From an uncultured Lachnospiraceae bacterium (GTDB lineage Bacteria; Bacillota; Clostridia; Lachnospirales; Lachnospiraceae): a stretch of DNA of 58,253 nt. Positions within the stretch are counted from its first letter, which is position 1. Each line of letters opens with the position of its first letter. The position numbers and the translations under genes were made by a program. The DNA is taken from the NCBI GenBank assembly GCA_945919075.1, contig CAMEIX010000019.1:1-58253 (forward strand). Direction: 5' to 3'. This document shows, piece after piece, positions 50,308 through 58,200 of the stretch. A model generated the notes under the pieces. The model ran no database searches. It was not told where the DNA came from and saw nothing but the letters and a program-made list of their open reading frames with translations.

Positions 50308-51825
50308 CTATAATCCTTTTCTGATTTTATATGTCTTAAGATCCGGTAAATCCTCTAATGTAATAACATCCGGGTGCTCATAAACCTTCTGCATCATGGA
50401 TTTCTCCGTGTACTGCTCGCTCAGAGTGAATATATTTGTATCCTTTGCAACAAACTCACCCTGCCAGGTACACCACATCCCCCACATTGCTCCGTCTCTT
50501 TTTGCAAGATCCGGATCAAACAGGCAGCCGTTTTCGGTCAGATAAACCATTTTTCTTTCCCCGCTGTAGTTGAGCGCTGCATTCAGGTAAGAATCCGCCT
50601 GCGAGGTATAAACCTTTTCACCCGGATAAATATCTTCTCCGATGATGTCCACATATTCGTCTCCCGGATACCAGTCCATATCCTGTCCGTTCCAAACCCA
50701 GATTAAATTGTCCAGTCCGTATTCATTGGTAAGTCTGTCATATAAATGTATGTACAGTTCTTTGTATGCTTCGGGTCCCGAAGCTCCCCACCAGAACCAT
50801 CCGCCACTTGCTTCATGAAGCGGGCGCCATAAAATCGGAACCCCCGCTTCCTTTAATATAAGAAGCTGCTCTGCTATTGCATCAATATCTTGATCTAAAA
50901 GTTCATATCCTTCCTTGTCCTGTCCTGATACAATCTTCCCCAAATCAATATTTGTGGAATCTGTATAAAAGGCGCTGTACCATTTCCCGGTAATGTATTT
51001 TTCCGGTGCATTCCAGTGCCAGCAGAAGGTAACGATACCGCCGTCCTCCCAGAAGCTTTGTGCATATTCGGTGGCGCGCCCCTTAGAACCGTTTGCCACG
51101 CGGGAAGGTGTGTACTCAATGAAGTCGAGCCCCAGAACCGCAGGCGTCTTTCCCGTTGTTTTCTTTATAACCTGGAACTCTTTTCCGTACTGGCCGGTAT
51201 CACAGTACTGCCCTGACAGGAATTTCTCTCCATAATTGTCCAGCAAAAAACTGTACAGCCTCTTTGCTTCCTTGGAGGCCTTTTTATTGGAAAGCTTTGC
51301 GTTCACCTTATAAAGATCAGAAGGAAGAGGCGCACTTGTTGTAATCTCCAGACAATCCAGATATACCCAGCCCCATGACTTTGCATAGGTGATTTCATGC
51401 TCTCCTGCCTCCATATAAATTCGGCTTAACTTGGAATCCGTAAATTCCGCTGAGTCCACGTGCACTGTTCCGATGGATTCTCCGTCCAGACAGACAAAAT
51501 TGTCTTTTCCTCCACCGATACTTGCACTCTTGAAATTGAAATCATAAAATCCGTTTTCTTCTATGTTGACGGTAAACTTTAAGCTGTCGTTTTCCTGCTC
51601 AAAGCCCTCCACGTAACCGGTACCGGAAAACCCTCTCAGCGCACACGAAACAGCAGCTTTGACATTTCCTGTTCCCGCTGCTTCTTCTGCTTCATATATT
51701 CCGATTACTTCCGGTACAAATTCTGTTTCCGTGACCGTATCGTTGTTTTCGTTTCCGCATCCAAACTGGGAAATACCCATCATAGCTGCCAGACCGATGC
51801 ATAACGCCTTGTTCCCTTTTTTCAT
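50308..51825 (-). CDS. surface GH26 endo-beta-mannanase lipoprotein
   Basis: 505 aa. The signal peptide ends at ISQFGC with Cys23 for the lipid anchor. Residues 35-165 are a CBM35-like module (EAEEAAGTG, FKSASIGGGKDNFVCLDGES, WVYLDCLEITT). The GH26 barrel follows: the acid/base Glu338 lies in WRPLHEASGGWFWWG and the nucleophile Glu431 in VYLTENGC. It cuts beta-mannan or glucomannan outside the cell, giving oligosaccharides for the ABC systems. First gene of the long operon; promoter at 51904-51932, leader about 70 nt. Confidence 0.92.
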   Translation of the reverse strand: MKKGNKALCIGLAAMMGISQFGCGNENNDTVTETEFVPEVIGIYEAEEAAGTGNVKAAVSCALRGFSGTGYVEGFEQENDSLKFTVNIEENGFYDFNFKSASIGGGKDNFVCLDGESIGTVHVDSAEFTDSKLSRIYMEAGEHEITYAKSWGWVYLDCLEITTSAPLPSDLYKVNAKLSNKKASKEAKRLYSFLLDNYGEKFLSGQYCDTGQYGKEFQVIKKTTGKTPAVLGLDFIEYTPSRVANGSKGRATEYAQSFWEDGGIVTFCWHWNAPEKYITGKWYSAFYTDSTNIDLGKIVSGQDKEGYELLDQDIDAIAEQLLILKEAGVPILWRPLHEASGGWFWWGASGPEAYKELYIHLYDRLTNEYGLDNLIWVWNGQDMDWYPGDEYVDIIGEDIYPGEKVYTSQADSYLNAALNYSGERKMVYLTENGCLFDPDLAKRDGAMWGMWCTWQGEFVAKDTNIFTLSEQYTEKSMMQKVYEHPDVITLEDLPDLKTYKIRKGL

Positions 51826-51865
51826 TGCCTGCTCCCAATAGGTTTGAAAACATTCTCAGTAAACA

Positions 51866-51897
51866 TTTTAAGTTAATTTAAGTTGTTTTAACTTATA
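51866..51897. promoter_or_regulatory. operator-like repeat near the start of the mannan operon transcript
   Basis: On the minus strand AACTTAAATT and AACTTAAAAT are tandem 10-bp repeats, with AAGTT upstream making an inverted pair with the first AACTT. They lie just downstream of the predicted -10 box. A very similar element occurs at 52110-52131 on the other side of the divergent region. A role in control of both GH26 genes is inference. Confidence 0.4.
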
Positions 51898-51903
51898 TAG
51901 CAT

Positions 51904-51932
51904 ATATTACTATAATTATTCATTCACCGCAA
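51904..51932 (-). promoter_or_regulatory. candidate promoter of the mannan operon
   Basis: Minus-strand -35 TTGCGG (51927-51932) and -10 TAATAT (51904-51909) are 17 bp apart. The remaining intergenic DNA between the two GH26 genes (51842-52204, about 360 bp) is extremely AT-rich and holds no gene I can support. Confidence 0.5.
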
Positions 51933-52109
51933 CAAAATTTATGCATTTTGTCGTTTTAGCTAATATTTAATTTATAAATTTGTGCAATTTTTTATTCAAA
52001 TTTTACTTTACAAATTTCTCTTTACAGTTTTTTTACTATTTCTTTCTTGATTCTTTTTTCTTTTCTTCTGTTTTTAGGTGATTTTTTACTATTTTTGCTT
52101 AACAAATTT

Positions 52110-52131
52110 ATATATTTTAACTAATTTAAGG
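52110..52131. promoter_or_regulatory. second copy of the operator-like element, upstream of the cytoplasmic GH26
   Basis: On the minus strand this reads ACCTTAAATTAGTTAAAATA, matching most positions of the element at 51866-51897. It is about 75 nt before the GH26 start codon; a possible -10 box TATGAT lies at 52172-52177 with a weak -35. Evidence is only the similarity between the two copies in AT-rich DNA. Confidence 0.35.
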
Positions 52132-52204
52132 TTTTTTTAATTTAATTCTTTATTTTATTTACCTAATATGTTATGATTATGGCATAAATCACAAGGAGAA
52201 TGCC

Positions 52205-53128
52205 ATGGAAACTGACCGCATTTCATTAGTGAATCCAAATGCCTCTGCACAAGCATGCGAATTATATCATTTTCTATTTTCCATAAAAGGAAAGGGCATC
52301 CTTTCCGGTCAGCAGGAATGTCCTGAGGACAAAACCTGTGGGGATGAGCTTTCCCATATTCAGAGTCTGAGTGGTCATCTCCCTGCTATTCTGGGACTTG
52401 ACTATATCGGTAATGATTTTGACGGCGTAAACAAACGCTCCATTGCCTGGCATAATCGCGGCGGTATTGTCTCGATCTGCTGGCATTGGGGCACTCCTCC
52501 CAACGGTCTCGGCTATCCTTCCAGTCAGGGCGAAATTGACATGGAAGAATTGCTGAATCCGGAAACGGATTTGTATCAGGGACTGATAGATAATTTAGAC
52601 GAAGCTGCAAATGCCTTAAAAGAACTGCAGAACCACAAAATCCCCGTGCTTTTCAGACCTCTGCACGAATTTGACGGCGAATGGTTCTGGTGGGGCAAAG
52701 GTGGTTCTAAGCCATTTATTAAGTTATGGCGGCTTATGTATGACCGCTTTACAAACTATCATGGGCTTAACAACTTAATCTGGGTTTTAGGATACTCCCA
52801 TCTTATGAAGGACGGATGGTATCCCGGAGATGATGTGGTAGATATTATCGGTGCCGATGCTTATTCCGAAGGCATTCATGAAAAACTGTATCACTGGCTC
52901 TTTACCCAGACATCCAAGAAAATGCCTGTCTGCCATCACGAAAACGGTCCCATCCCGGACCCCGAAGAAATGATAAAAAAGAAAGTGGACTGGTGCTGGT
53001 TTTTAACCTGGCACACCATTCACATCCATGAGCAGAATACGGATGAATATATCCGCTACGTATATAATCATCCCTATGTTATTACATTAGAAACTTTATC
53101 CTCCCTAAAAAAAGAGGCCGGCAGATAA
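52205..53128 (+). CDS. cytoplasmic GH26 mannanase/mannosidase
   Basis: 307 aa, a bare GH26 domain with no signal peptide or CBM. The acid/base Glu155 lies in LFRPLHEFDGEWFWWG and the nucleophile Glu246 in VCHHENGPIPDP; ICWHWGTPP and WYPGDDVVDIIGADAY are also conserved. It would shorten imported manno-oligosaccharides before phosphorolysis, a job done by GH113 in Roseburia. Divergent from the mannan operon, preceded by AAGGAG. Whether it is an endo- or exo-acting enzyme cannot be told. Confidence 0.88.
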   Translation: METDRISLVNPNASAQACELYHFLFSIKGKGILSGQQECPEDKTCGDELSHIQSLSGHLPAILGLDYIGNDFDGVNKRSIAWHNRGGIVSICWHWGTPPNGLGYPSSQGEIDMEELLNPETDLYQGLIDNLDEAANALKELQNHKIPVLFRPLHEFDGEWFWWGKGGSKPFIKLWRLMYDRFTNYHGLNNLIWVLGYSHLMKDGWYPGDDVVDIIGADAYSEGIHEKLYHWLFTQTSKKMPVCHHENGPIPDPEEMIKKKVDWCWFLTWHTIHIHEQNTDEYIRYVYNHPYVITLETLSSLKKEAGR

Positions 53129-53146
53129 TCTGCCGGTTTCTTTTTT
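53118..53146. terminator. terminator overlapping the stop codon of the cytoplasmic GH26 gene
   Basis: CCGGCAGA (53118-53125) and TCTGCCGG (53129-53136) form a perfect 8-bp stem; the loop is exactly the TAA stop codon. TTTCTTTTTTATT follows on the plus strand, and an A-run lies on the other side for the convergent DUF4153 gene. Confidence 0.85.
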
Positions 53147-53178
53147 ATTCCTTGTATAGCCCGTACCTTTCCAAAAGA

Positions 53179-54828
53179 TTACTTCAGATAAAAACCGTTC
53201 ACGTAGAAATACTCTATTCTTTCGCCAATCTTTTTTACGGTAATCGATTGCATGATGAGTTTTCCTCCATCCGGTCCGGCCAGTTCGTTATTTAACCCAA
53301 ACCATTCATTCAGACCCGCATACTCTTTAGACCTATATGCCTTTTCCACTTCTTTCAGATAGTCGGAAAAATCCATTACCACCGTAAACTCCCCAGAGGA
53401 TAATGCATAATTCTCAATATCGTACTCCCGGCTATGGTCCCGGATAATATAAACCGAGCTATATCCGTCCACATTTAAATTCTGTACGGCAGCATTCGCA
53501 TTCATGTAGAGGATTTCCTCCTCATCCCAATTGTAGGTATTGGCCATCTGACTACATTTTGCAAGAAACTCTGTATCCTGCTCGGAAAGAGAATCCAGAT
53601 AGATTTCCCCCTTTGCATTGAACAGAAGTTCCCTACGGGTTCCGTTTATCTTTCGCGCCGTTTCCTTATCAATGGCTTCCCGCTCCTGCTCTGACATAAG
53701 AAGGTAATTTTCCATTCTGCCCTTCTGGGACAGATAGACCATATCCTCTGCTTTCCATCCGGGTACAATCAAAAATCCTGTCACAAGAAATGCTCCCACA
53801 AGAAGAATCATGGGCAGAAAACGTTGCCTGAAAATCATATAAAGTATCAGGTATATCACTTCAAACATAATCAGGAAAATTCCCATATACCGGGATGATG
53901 TGAGACCATACTGGGCAATTCTCATTCCCACACATATTCCCTGTAAAATAATAAACGGTGCAAATACAAAGGGCAGCACCTTGGCTATTTTTCCCATCCT
54001 GTCCTGTTCAAAACATCCCGCCATGGTCCAGATTGGCAGGCCGCATATAAACAAGAATGTTAATATGGGGAATACCTGATTGGACGGCAGTGATACTGTC
54101 ACAAGCAGTTTGAAAATATAAACATAAATAATCAGAAAGGCAGTCATAAGGAGGGAAAGAAGCACATATTTCACAAGAAAACGGACAAATTTCCCAATCT
54201 CCTTTTCCGTATCCGAAACTGCTAAAATAAAACCCGGCAGATACATACCGCACAAGAGAACAATTTCCACACGCGCCAGGAAGCTTCCCGTATCCCAGAT
54301 TAACACATTAAAAATAGCCAGAATAATGGCCACACCGATTGCCAGAATTCCATAAACAATGGATACTTTTACTGCATTTCCAAACACAATCGTAGCATAT
54401 TTTGCCACACTCAGACCGGATTTTTTGATGCGGTGAAACAGACAAATCATAACAAGCCATACTATGTAACAGACTAAAAACTTTGCAAAGAACTCTGCCA
54501 CCTTTTCAAAGGATATACCGAACAGCGTTTCCTCCTCATAAGAACTTAAGAAAACACACCACCCCGCAAACAATCCGGAAACAGTAAATCCGCAGGCCTT
54601 CGCTACCCAATTCTTTTCAAACAATTCCTCCGTACATACCGCACCGACGGCAAATACCCAAAGGAATATCAGACACTTTGAGACAAAATCGCTTACTGCA
54701 CCGGCATCCATATCAATCCCGATTGCAAGCAATATGGAACCAATCCATATGGCACACATGGATATGGGATACTGCTTCAAAACAATTCTTTTGAATGCGC
54801 CAAAGGCATTTTTGATTTTCTTAATCAT
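53179..54828 (-). CDS. DUF4153-like polytopic membrane protein
   Basis: About 549 aa. Eleven or so hydrophobic segments fill residues 25-370 (ISMCAIWIGSILLAIGI, VLLSLLMTAFLIIYVYIFKL, GIFLIMFEVIYLILYMIF), followed by a soluble extracytoplasmic part of about 170 residues (YLLMSEQEREAIDKETARKI to EYFYVNGFYLK). It resembles DUF4153 proteins of Firmicutes, whose function is unknown. The start at 54828 follows GGAGG, 16 nt after the esterase gene stop. Third gene of the G1PDH operon. Confidence 0.7.
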   Translation of the reverse strand: MIKKIKNAFGAFKRIVLKQYPISMCAIWIGSILLAIGIDMDAGAVSDFVSKCLIFLWVFAVGAVCTEELFEKNWVAKACGFTVSGLFAGWCVFLSSYEEETLFGISFEKVAEFFAKFLVCYIVWLVMICLFHRIKKSGLSVAKYATIVFGNAVKVSIVYGILAIGVAIILAIFNVLIWDTGSFLARVEIVLLCGMYLPGFILAVSDTEKEIGKFVRFLVKYVLLSLLMTAFLIIYVYIFKLLVTVSLPSNQVFPILTFLFICGLPIWTMAGCFEQDRMGKIAKVLPFVFAPFIILQGICVGMRIAQYGLTSSRYMGIFLIMFEVIYLILYMIFRQRFLPMILLVGAFLVTGFLIVPGWKAEDMVYLSQKGRMENYLLMSEQEREAIDKETARKINGTRRELLFNAKGEIYLDSLSEQDTEFLAKCSQMANTYNWDEEEILYMNANAAVQNLNVDGYSSVYIIRDHSREYDIENYALSSGEFTVVMDFSDYLKEVEKAYRSKEYAGLNEWFGLNNELAGPDGGKLIMQSITVKKIGERIEYFYVNGFYLK

Positions 54829-54844
54829 TCTTTTCCTCCCCCTG

Positions 54845-55999
54845 CTACTTTGCAACAAACACTCCTGTGACATGGAAAGTAAGCCCCGTGGTATTTTCGT
54901 TCCACTTAAGTTCTACGCTGTGACTGCCTCCCTCACCGGCAAATACTTCCTCACACTCGTCATAATTTCCCCATCCGCCGGAAAAATCCGCATTTAAGGT
55001 TTTTACAAGTTTTCCGTCCACAAAAACATCCATCTGTCCGCCACGCCCGTTCACAAACTTTCCGTACAGAATGCCGATTCTTTGTCCTTCTACGGTAAAA
55101 GTAATACTCTCCCCGGCGGCAAACTTATCATCTGCATCCGGTAGAAACTGCTCTGCATATAAAATGGTTGCCTCCTGATATACCGGTTTGGTCAGGATGC
55201 TCTGCCTAAATTCTTCTTTCTCCTTTGGCAGTTTTCCCAATCTGTTGTACACATCATTCAGATATACTGAAAACATTTCTCCAATTATGGCGTGCCCTCT
55301 GTCGTTAGGATGGATATTATCCGGGGAAATGTCCTTCCAGGTAAAGCTTCCCGCTTCCACTTCCGACATTACGGCATTCTTATAGCTAAGCATGGGAATC
55401 TTATAATGAAATCCTACCAGTGCATCATTATCCTGAGCAGAAGTTCCGTTATCCATGGTCATAAACAAAAGCATAACTGCCGGTTCCTTCTCCGAACTTA
55501 AAATTCGGTATACCAGATTGTCATAACTTTTCTTATAAAACTGGTCATTTCCGTCATTTACGGAAAATTCCACTACCACCAGATCCGGTTCGTACCGCAG
55601 AAGATCCTTTTCCACCCTATGTACCCCATAATAAGAGGAGGTACCGCCAATGCCCGCATTCACAAAATGAATGGTGGCATCCGGGAACTTTTCTTCCCAC
55701 CAATTCTTAAGAAGGGACGCATAACATTTATCCTGGGCAGAGGCACTGGATCCCTGGGTAATGGAACCGCCGATTACCCCAATGGTAATTTCTTCTCCGG
55801 CCTTTGCCCTCCGCATCACATCCGCGATCCGGCTTTCGTCCGTATTTTCATTATTATAGGCAATTGCCCTTTCATACATTTCTTCCGTCAGATATTCACA
55901 ATCCGCAAAGGGGTCCTTCGCCTCGCCGCACCCCGGCATTGCCATGCATAATAAACACAGCAGCATCCATAGAAATCCTGTTTTTTGTTTCTTTCGCAT
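54845..55999 (-). CDS. surface SGNH esterase lipoprotein, CE17-like
   Basis: 384 aa. Signal peptide with lipobox MPGC (Cys24). SGNH blocks: IGVIGGSITQG with Ser79, GIGGTSSYYGVHR, VVVEFSVNDGND, and DNIHPNDRGH with the Asp227/His230 pair. A C-terminal beta domain (residues 270-384, FTVEGQRIGILYGKFVNGRG, SGGWGNYDECEEVF) matches the layout of the cytoplasmic esterase at 28541-29692. It probably deacetylates polysaccharide at the cell surface. It belongs to a different transcript than the mannan operon. Confidence 0.82.
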   Translation of the reverse strand: MRKKQKTGFLWMLLCLLCMAMPGCGEAKDPFADCEYLTEEMYERAIAYNNENTDESRIADVMRRAKAGEEITIGVIGGSITQGSSASAQDKCYASLLKNWWEEKFPDATIHFVNAGIGGTSSYYGVHRVEKDLLRYEPDLVVVEFSVNDGNDQFYKKSYDNLVYRILSSEKEPAVMLLFMTMDNGTSAQDNDALVGFHYKIPMLSYKNAVMSEVEAGSFTWKDISPDNIHPNDRGHAIIGEMFSVYLNDVYNRLGKLPKEKEEFRQSILTKPVYQEATILYAEQFLPDADDKFAAGESITFTVEGQRIGILYGKFVNGRGGQMDVFVDGKLVKTLNADFSGGWGNYDECEEVFAGEGGSHSVELKWNENTTGLTFHVTGVFVAK

Positions 56000-56025
56000 C
56001 CTCTTTCCCCCGGTCCGTTCAGCTT

Positions 56026-57084
56026 CTAAACCAGAACCTCGCTTAAGAGTTCATCCTCCCTTACAAGCTTCTTTGCCATTTCCCTGTATTTTTCCTCATG
56101 CAGATAGGTATGCCGATAAGGCTTCACCATTGGTGCTTTTTCAATTGCTTCTATAAAGTCTTCTTTTCGCATTTTCAGGGTCTTAGCATACTCCCAGAAT
56201 CCTGTATCCGTCAGAATCTGGTTTACCCGCACATAACGATGATCCTGTACCTTTGCCATAATGTAAGTTGCGATTCCTACCTGAATACCATGAAGCTGCG
56301 GAACTTCCAAAATCTTATCCAGAGCATGGCTTATGAGATGCTCACTGCCGCTTGTGGGTACACTGCCGCCGGCAATTTCATTCGCGATACCGCTCATGGC
56401 AAGGGAATCTAATAGTTCTTTCAGGAAAAGATCATCCTTGATACCGGCAAAGGGAGTTCTGACAAAACTGTTCACCGCCTTCTTTGCAATCATAACCGCG
56501 CAGTCATTTACCGCACCTGCTCCGTTTTCCGCTTCGTAGACCCAGTCATAAATAGCCGTAATTTTTGAAAGCATATCCCCAATTCCGGAATAAATAAATT
56601 TCTCCGGTGCGGTCTTAATTACATCGGTATCCACCACAATACCATAGGGCATTCTTGCCGGTACGGAAGTACGCTTTCCATTTACGATTAGAGAAGCTGA
56701 GGCACTGGAAAATCCGTCGCTGGAGCTGGAGGTGGGAATGCTGATAAAAGGCAGATTACGTAAAAATGCCGCATATTTACCGGCATCAATAACCTTACCG
56801 CCACCAATCGATATCACAGTCTGCACATGGTTGGGCAATTCAAAAGCGAGTGCAATAATTTCATCAATATCCACGGTATTTAACTCCCGGTACTCCCTCA
56901 CCTCAATACCGGTTTCCTTCAGAGAATCCATGACCTTAACCCCAAACAGGTCAATCAGTCCGTCCCCGAAGTAAATAACCACCTGCTCCAGATGGGATTC
57001 TTTCAGATATTCTCCCAGATGTTCCAAAGTTCCTCTGCCAATCTTTAAGACCGCAGGAATTTCAATACTGTTACTGTTCTTCAT
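56026..57084 (-). CDS. sn-glycerol-1-phosphate dehydrogenase-like protein (EgsA/AraM)
   Basis: 352 aa. NAD-binding GGGKVIDAGKYAAF with the following segment LPFISIPTSSSSDGFSSASA and GKRTSVPARMPYGIVVDTDV are typical of G1PDH; metal ligands are expected in SGSEHLISHALDK and in QLHGIQVGIATY. It would reduce dihydroxyacetone phosphate to glycerol-1-phosphate with NAD(P)H, used for archaeal-type lipids or, in Bacillus, heptaprenylglyceryl phosphate. Substrate is uncertain: other sugar-phosphate dehydrogenases share this fold. First gene of a three-gene operon with its own promoter. Confidence 0.82.
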   Translation of the reverse strand: MKNSNSIEIPAVLKIGRGTLEHLGEYLKESHLEQVVIYFGDGLIDLFGVKVMDSLKETGIEVREYRELNTVDIDEIIALAFELPNHVQTVISIGGGKVIDAGKYAAFLRNLPFISIPTSSSSDGFSSASASLIVNGKRTSVPARMPYGIVVDTDVIKTAPEKFIYSGIGDMLSKITAIYDWVYEAENGAGAVNDCAVMIAKKAVNSFVRTPFAGIKDDLFLKELLDSLAMSGIANEIAGGSVPTSGSEHLISHALDKILEVPQLHGIQVGIATYIMAKVQDHRYVRVNQILTDTGFWEYAKTLKMRKEDFIEAIEKAPMVKPYRHTYLHEEKYREMAKKLVREDELLSEVLV

Positions 57085-57109
57085 TCTAATCTACCTCTCT
57101 ATCATGATT

Positions 57110-57138
57110 ATACTATTATCGTAACTATTCAGAGTCAA
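57110..57138 (-). promoter_or_regulatory. promoter of the G1PDH-esterase-DUF4153 operon
   Basis: Minus-strand -35 TTGACT (57133-57138, overlapping the fruK stop codon) and -10 TAGTAT (57110-57115) are 17 bp apart, about 25 nt before the G1PDH start. TATAAT also occurs 3 nt further on, at a 20-bp spacing. Confidence 0.55.
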
Positions 57139-58067
57139 TTTACAAAATCGCCTCTATGAGGCATTCTGGTGACAATTTCCCATAATGTCCTGATTTCTTC
57201 TTTCCCGGCCAATCCCTCCGAAAAGGCGGTTGCGCTGCCGCATACACAACCTAGCTGCAGGGCACTTAGGTAATCTCCCGACAGACTTCCCGCAACAAAT
57301 CCCGCAACCATGGAATCACCTGCCCCGACAGAATTTTTAACCTCCCCGCTGCAAGCCCCGCACTTATGGATTTTGCCGTATTCATCCAGTAATATAGCTC
57401 CTTTTTCCGCCATGGAAACCAGGACGTTTTTTGCCCCCAGTTCTTTTAATTTACGTGCATGGGAAATAATCTCCTCATCTTCTGTCAGTTCTTTGCCAAA
57501 CATGGCTCCCAGCTCGTGATGGTTAGGTTTTATCAGAAACGGTCTGTATTTCAGTACATGCATCAAAAGCTTTCCGGTGGCATCCACTATTATTTTAATC
57601 TCTTTATCCTTAAGACGGTCCAGAATCTTTTCATAAATGTCATCCGGCATGGAGGCTGGTATGCTTCCTGCCAGAATCAGCGTGTCCCCGTCCTGTATCG
57701 ATTCTAACTTATGAAAGAGTTCTTCTGCGGATTCTTCTCCGATATCAGGGCCCTGACAATTGAGTTCCGTTTCTTCTTCCGATTTAATCTTGATGTTAAT
57801 CCTGGAGTTTCCTGCCGGAAGATGTACAAAATCTGTCCGGATTCCCATTTCCCTCACTCCTCTTTCAATCGCATCACCGGTGAACCCCGCCACAAACCCA
57901 AGTGCCACAGACTCCGTCCCTAACTGCTTCAGTACATAGGAAACATTGATTCCTTTTCCGCCGTAATATATTTCTTCCTTTTCAGAACGATTCACCATTC
58001 CGAATTGCATCCGGTCGGTATGCACCACATAATCAATCGCCGGATTAAAGGTTACCGTATATATCAT
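57135..58067 (-). CDS. fruK: 1-phosphofructokinase (PfkB family)
   Basis: 310 aa. Start MIYTVTFNPAIDYVVHTDRM, the PfkB signature GGKGINVSYVLKQLG, and the C-terminal motif KNSVGAGDSMVAGFVAGSLS with the catalytic Asp. It phosphorylates fructose-1-phosphate to fructose-1,6-bisphosphate. Tagatose-6-phosphate kinase (LacC) is a close alternative. No fructose EIIBC gene lies downstream, where it usually follows; the upstream side is outside the window. Ribosome binding site GAGGAG. Confidence 0.88.
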   Translation of the reverse strand: MIYTVTFNPAIDYVVHTDRMQFGMVNRSEKEEIYYGGKGINVSYVLKQLGTESVALGFVAGFTGDAIERGVREMGIRTDFVHLPAGNSRINIKIKSEEETELNCQGPDIGEESAEELFHKLESIQDGDTLILAGSIPASMPDDIYEKILDRLKDKEIKIIVDATGKLLMHVLKYRPFLIKPNHHELGAMFGKELTEDEEIISHARKLKELGAKNVLVSMAEKGAILLDEYGKIHKCGACSGEVKNSVGAGDSMVAGFVAGSLSGDYLSALQLGCVCGSATAFSEGLAGKEEIRTLWEIVTRMPHRGDFVN

Positions 58068-58137
58068 AGAATATCTCCTCTTGCATTTCTTATCCGTTTT
58101 GCTTTCCGATTCCGGATAACAGGAACTTTTCCTCCCT

Positions 58138-58166
58138 ATTTTATCAGTTTTTTACGTCTCAGGCAA
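58138..58166 (-). promoter_or_regulatory. promoter of fruK
   Basis: Minus-strand -35 TTGCCT (58161-58166) and -10 TAAAAT (58138-58143) are 17 bp apart. The -35 box overlaps the first of two direct repeats, which fits activation rather than repression. Confidence 0.6.
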
Positions 58167-58200
58167 TATGTCCGTTTATGGCCCTTGCAATATGTCCGTT
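58163..58200. repeat. twin 14-bp direct repeats at the fruK promoter
   Basis: GCAATATGTCCGTT occurs at 58163-58176 and again, identically, at 58187-58200, 24 bp apart. The promoter-proximal copy overlaps the -35 box. This arrangement resembles a tandem half-site for an AraC-type or similar activator. The end of the window prevents a search for further copies. Confidence 0.65.

Noticed and set aside
51842..52204. Possible small RNA gene or origin in the AT-rich gap
   Set aside because: No stable hairpin with T-run, no DnaA-box cluster and no conserved RNA motif could be seen; a double promoter region explains it better.
54008..54253. 81-codon minus-strand frame inside the DUF4153 gene
   Set aside because: Out of frame with a longer, well-supported membrane protein and lacking a ribosome binding site.
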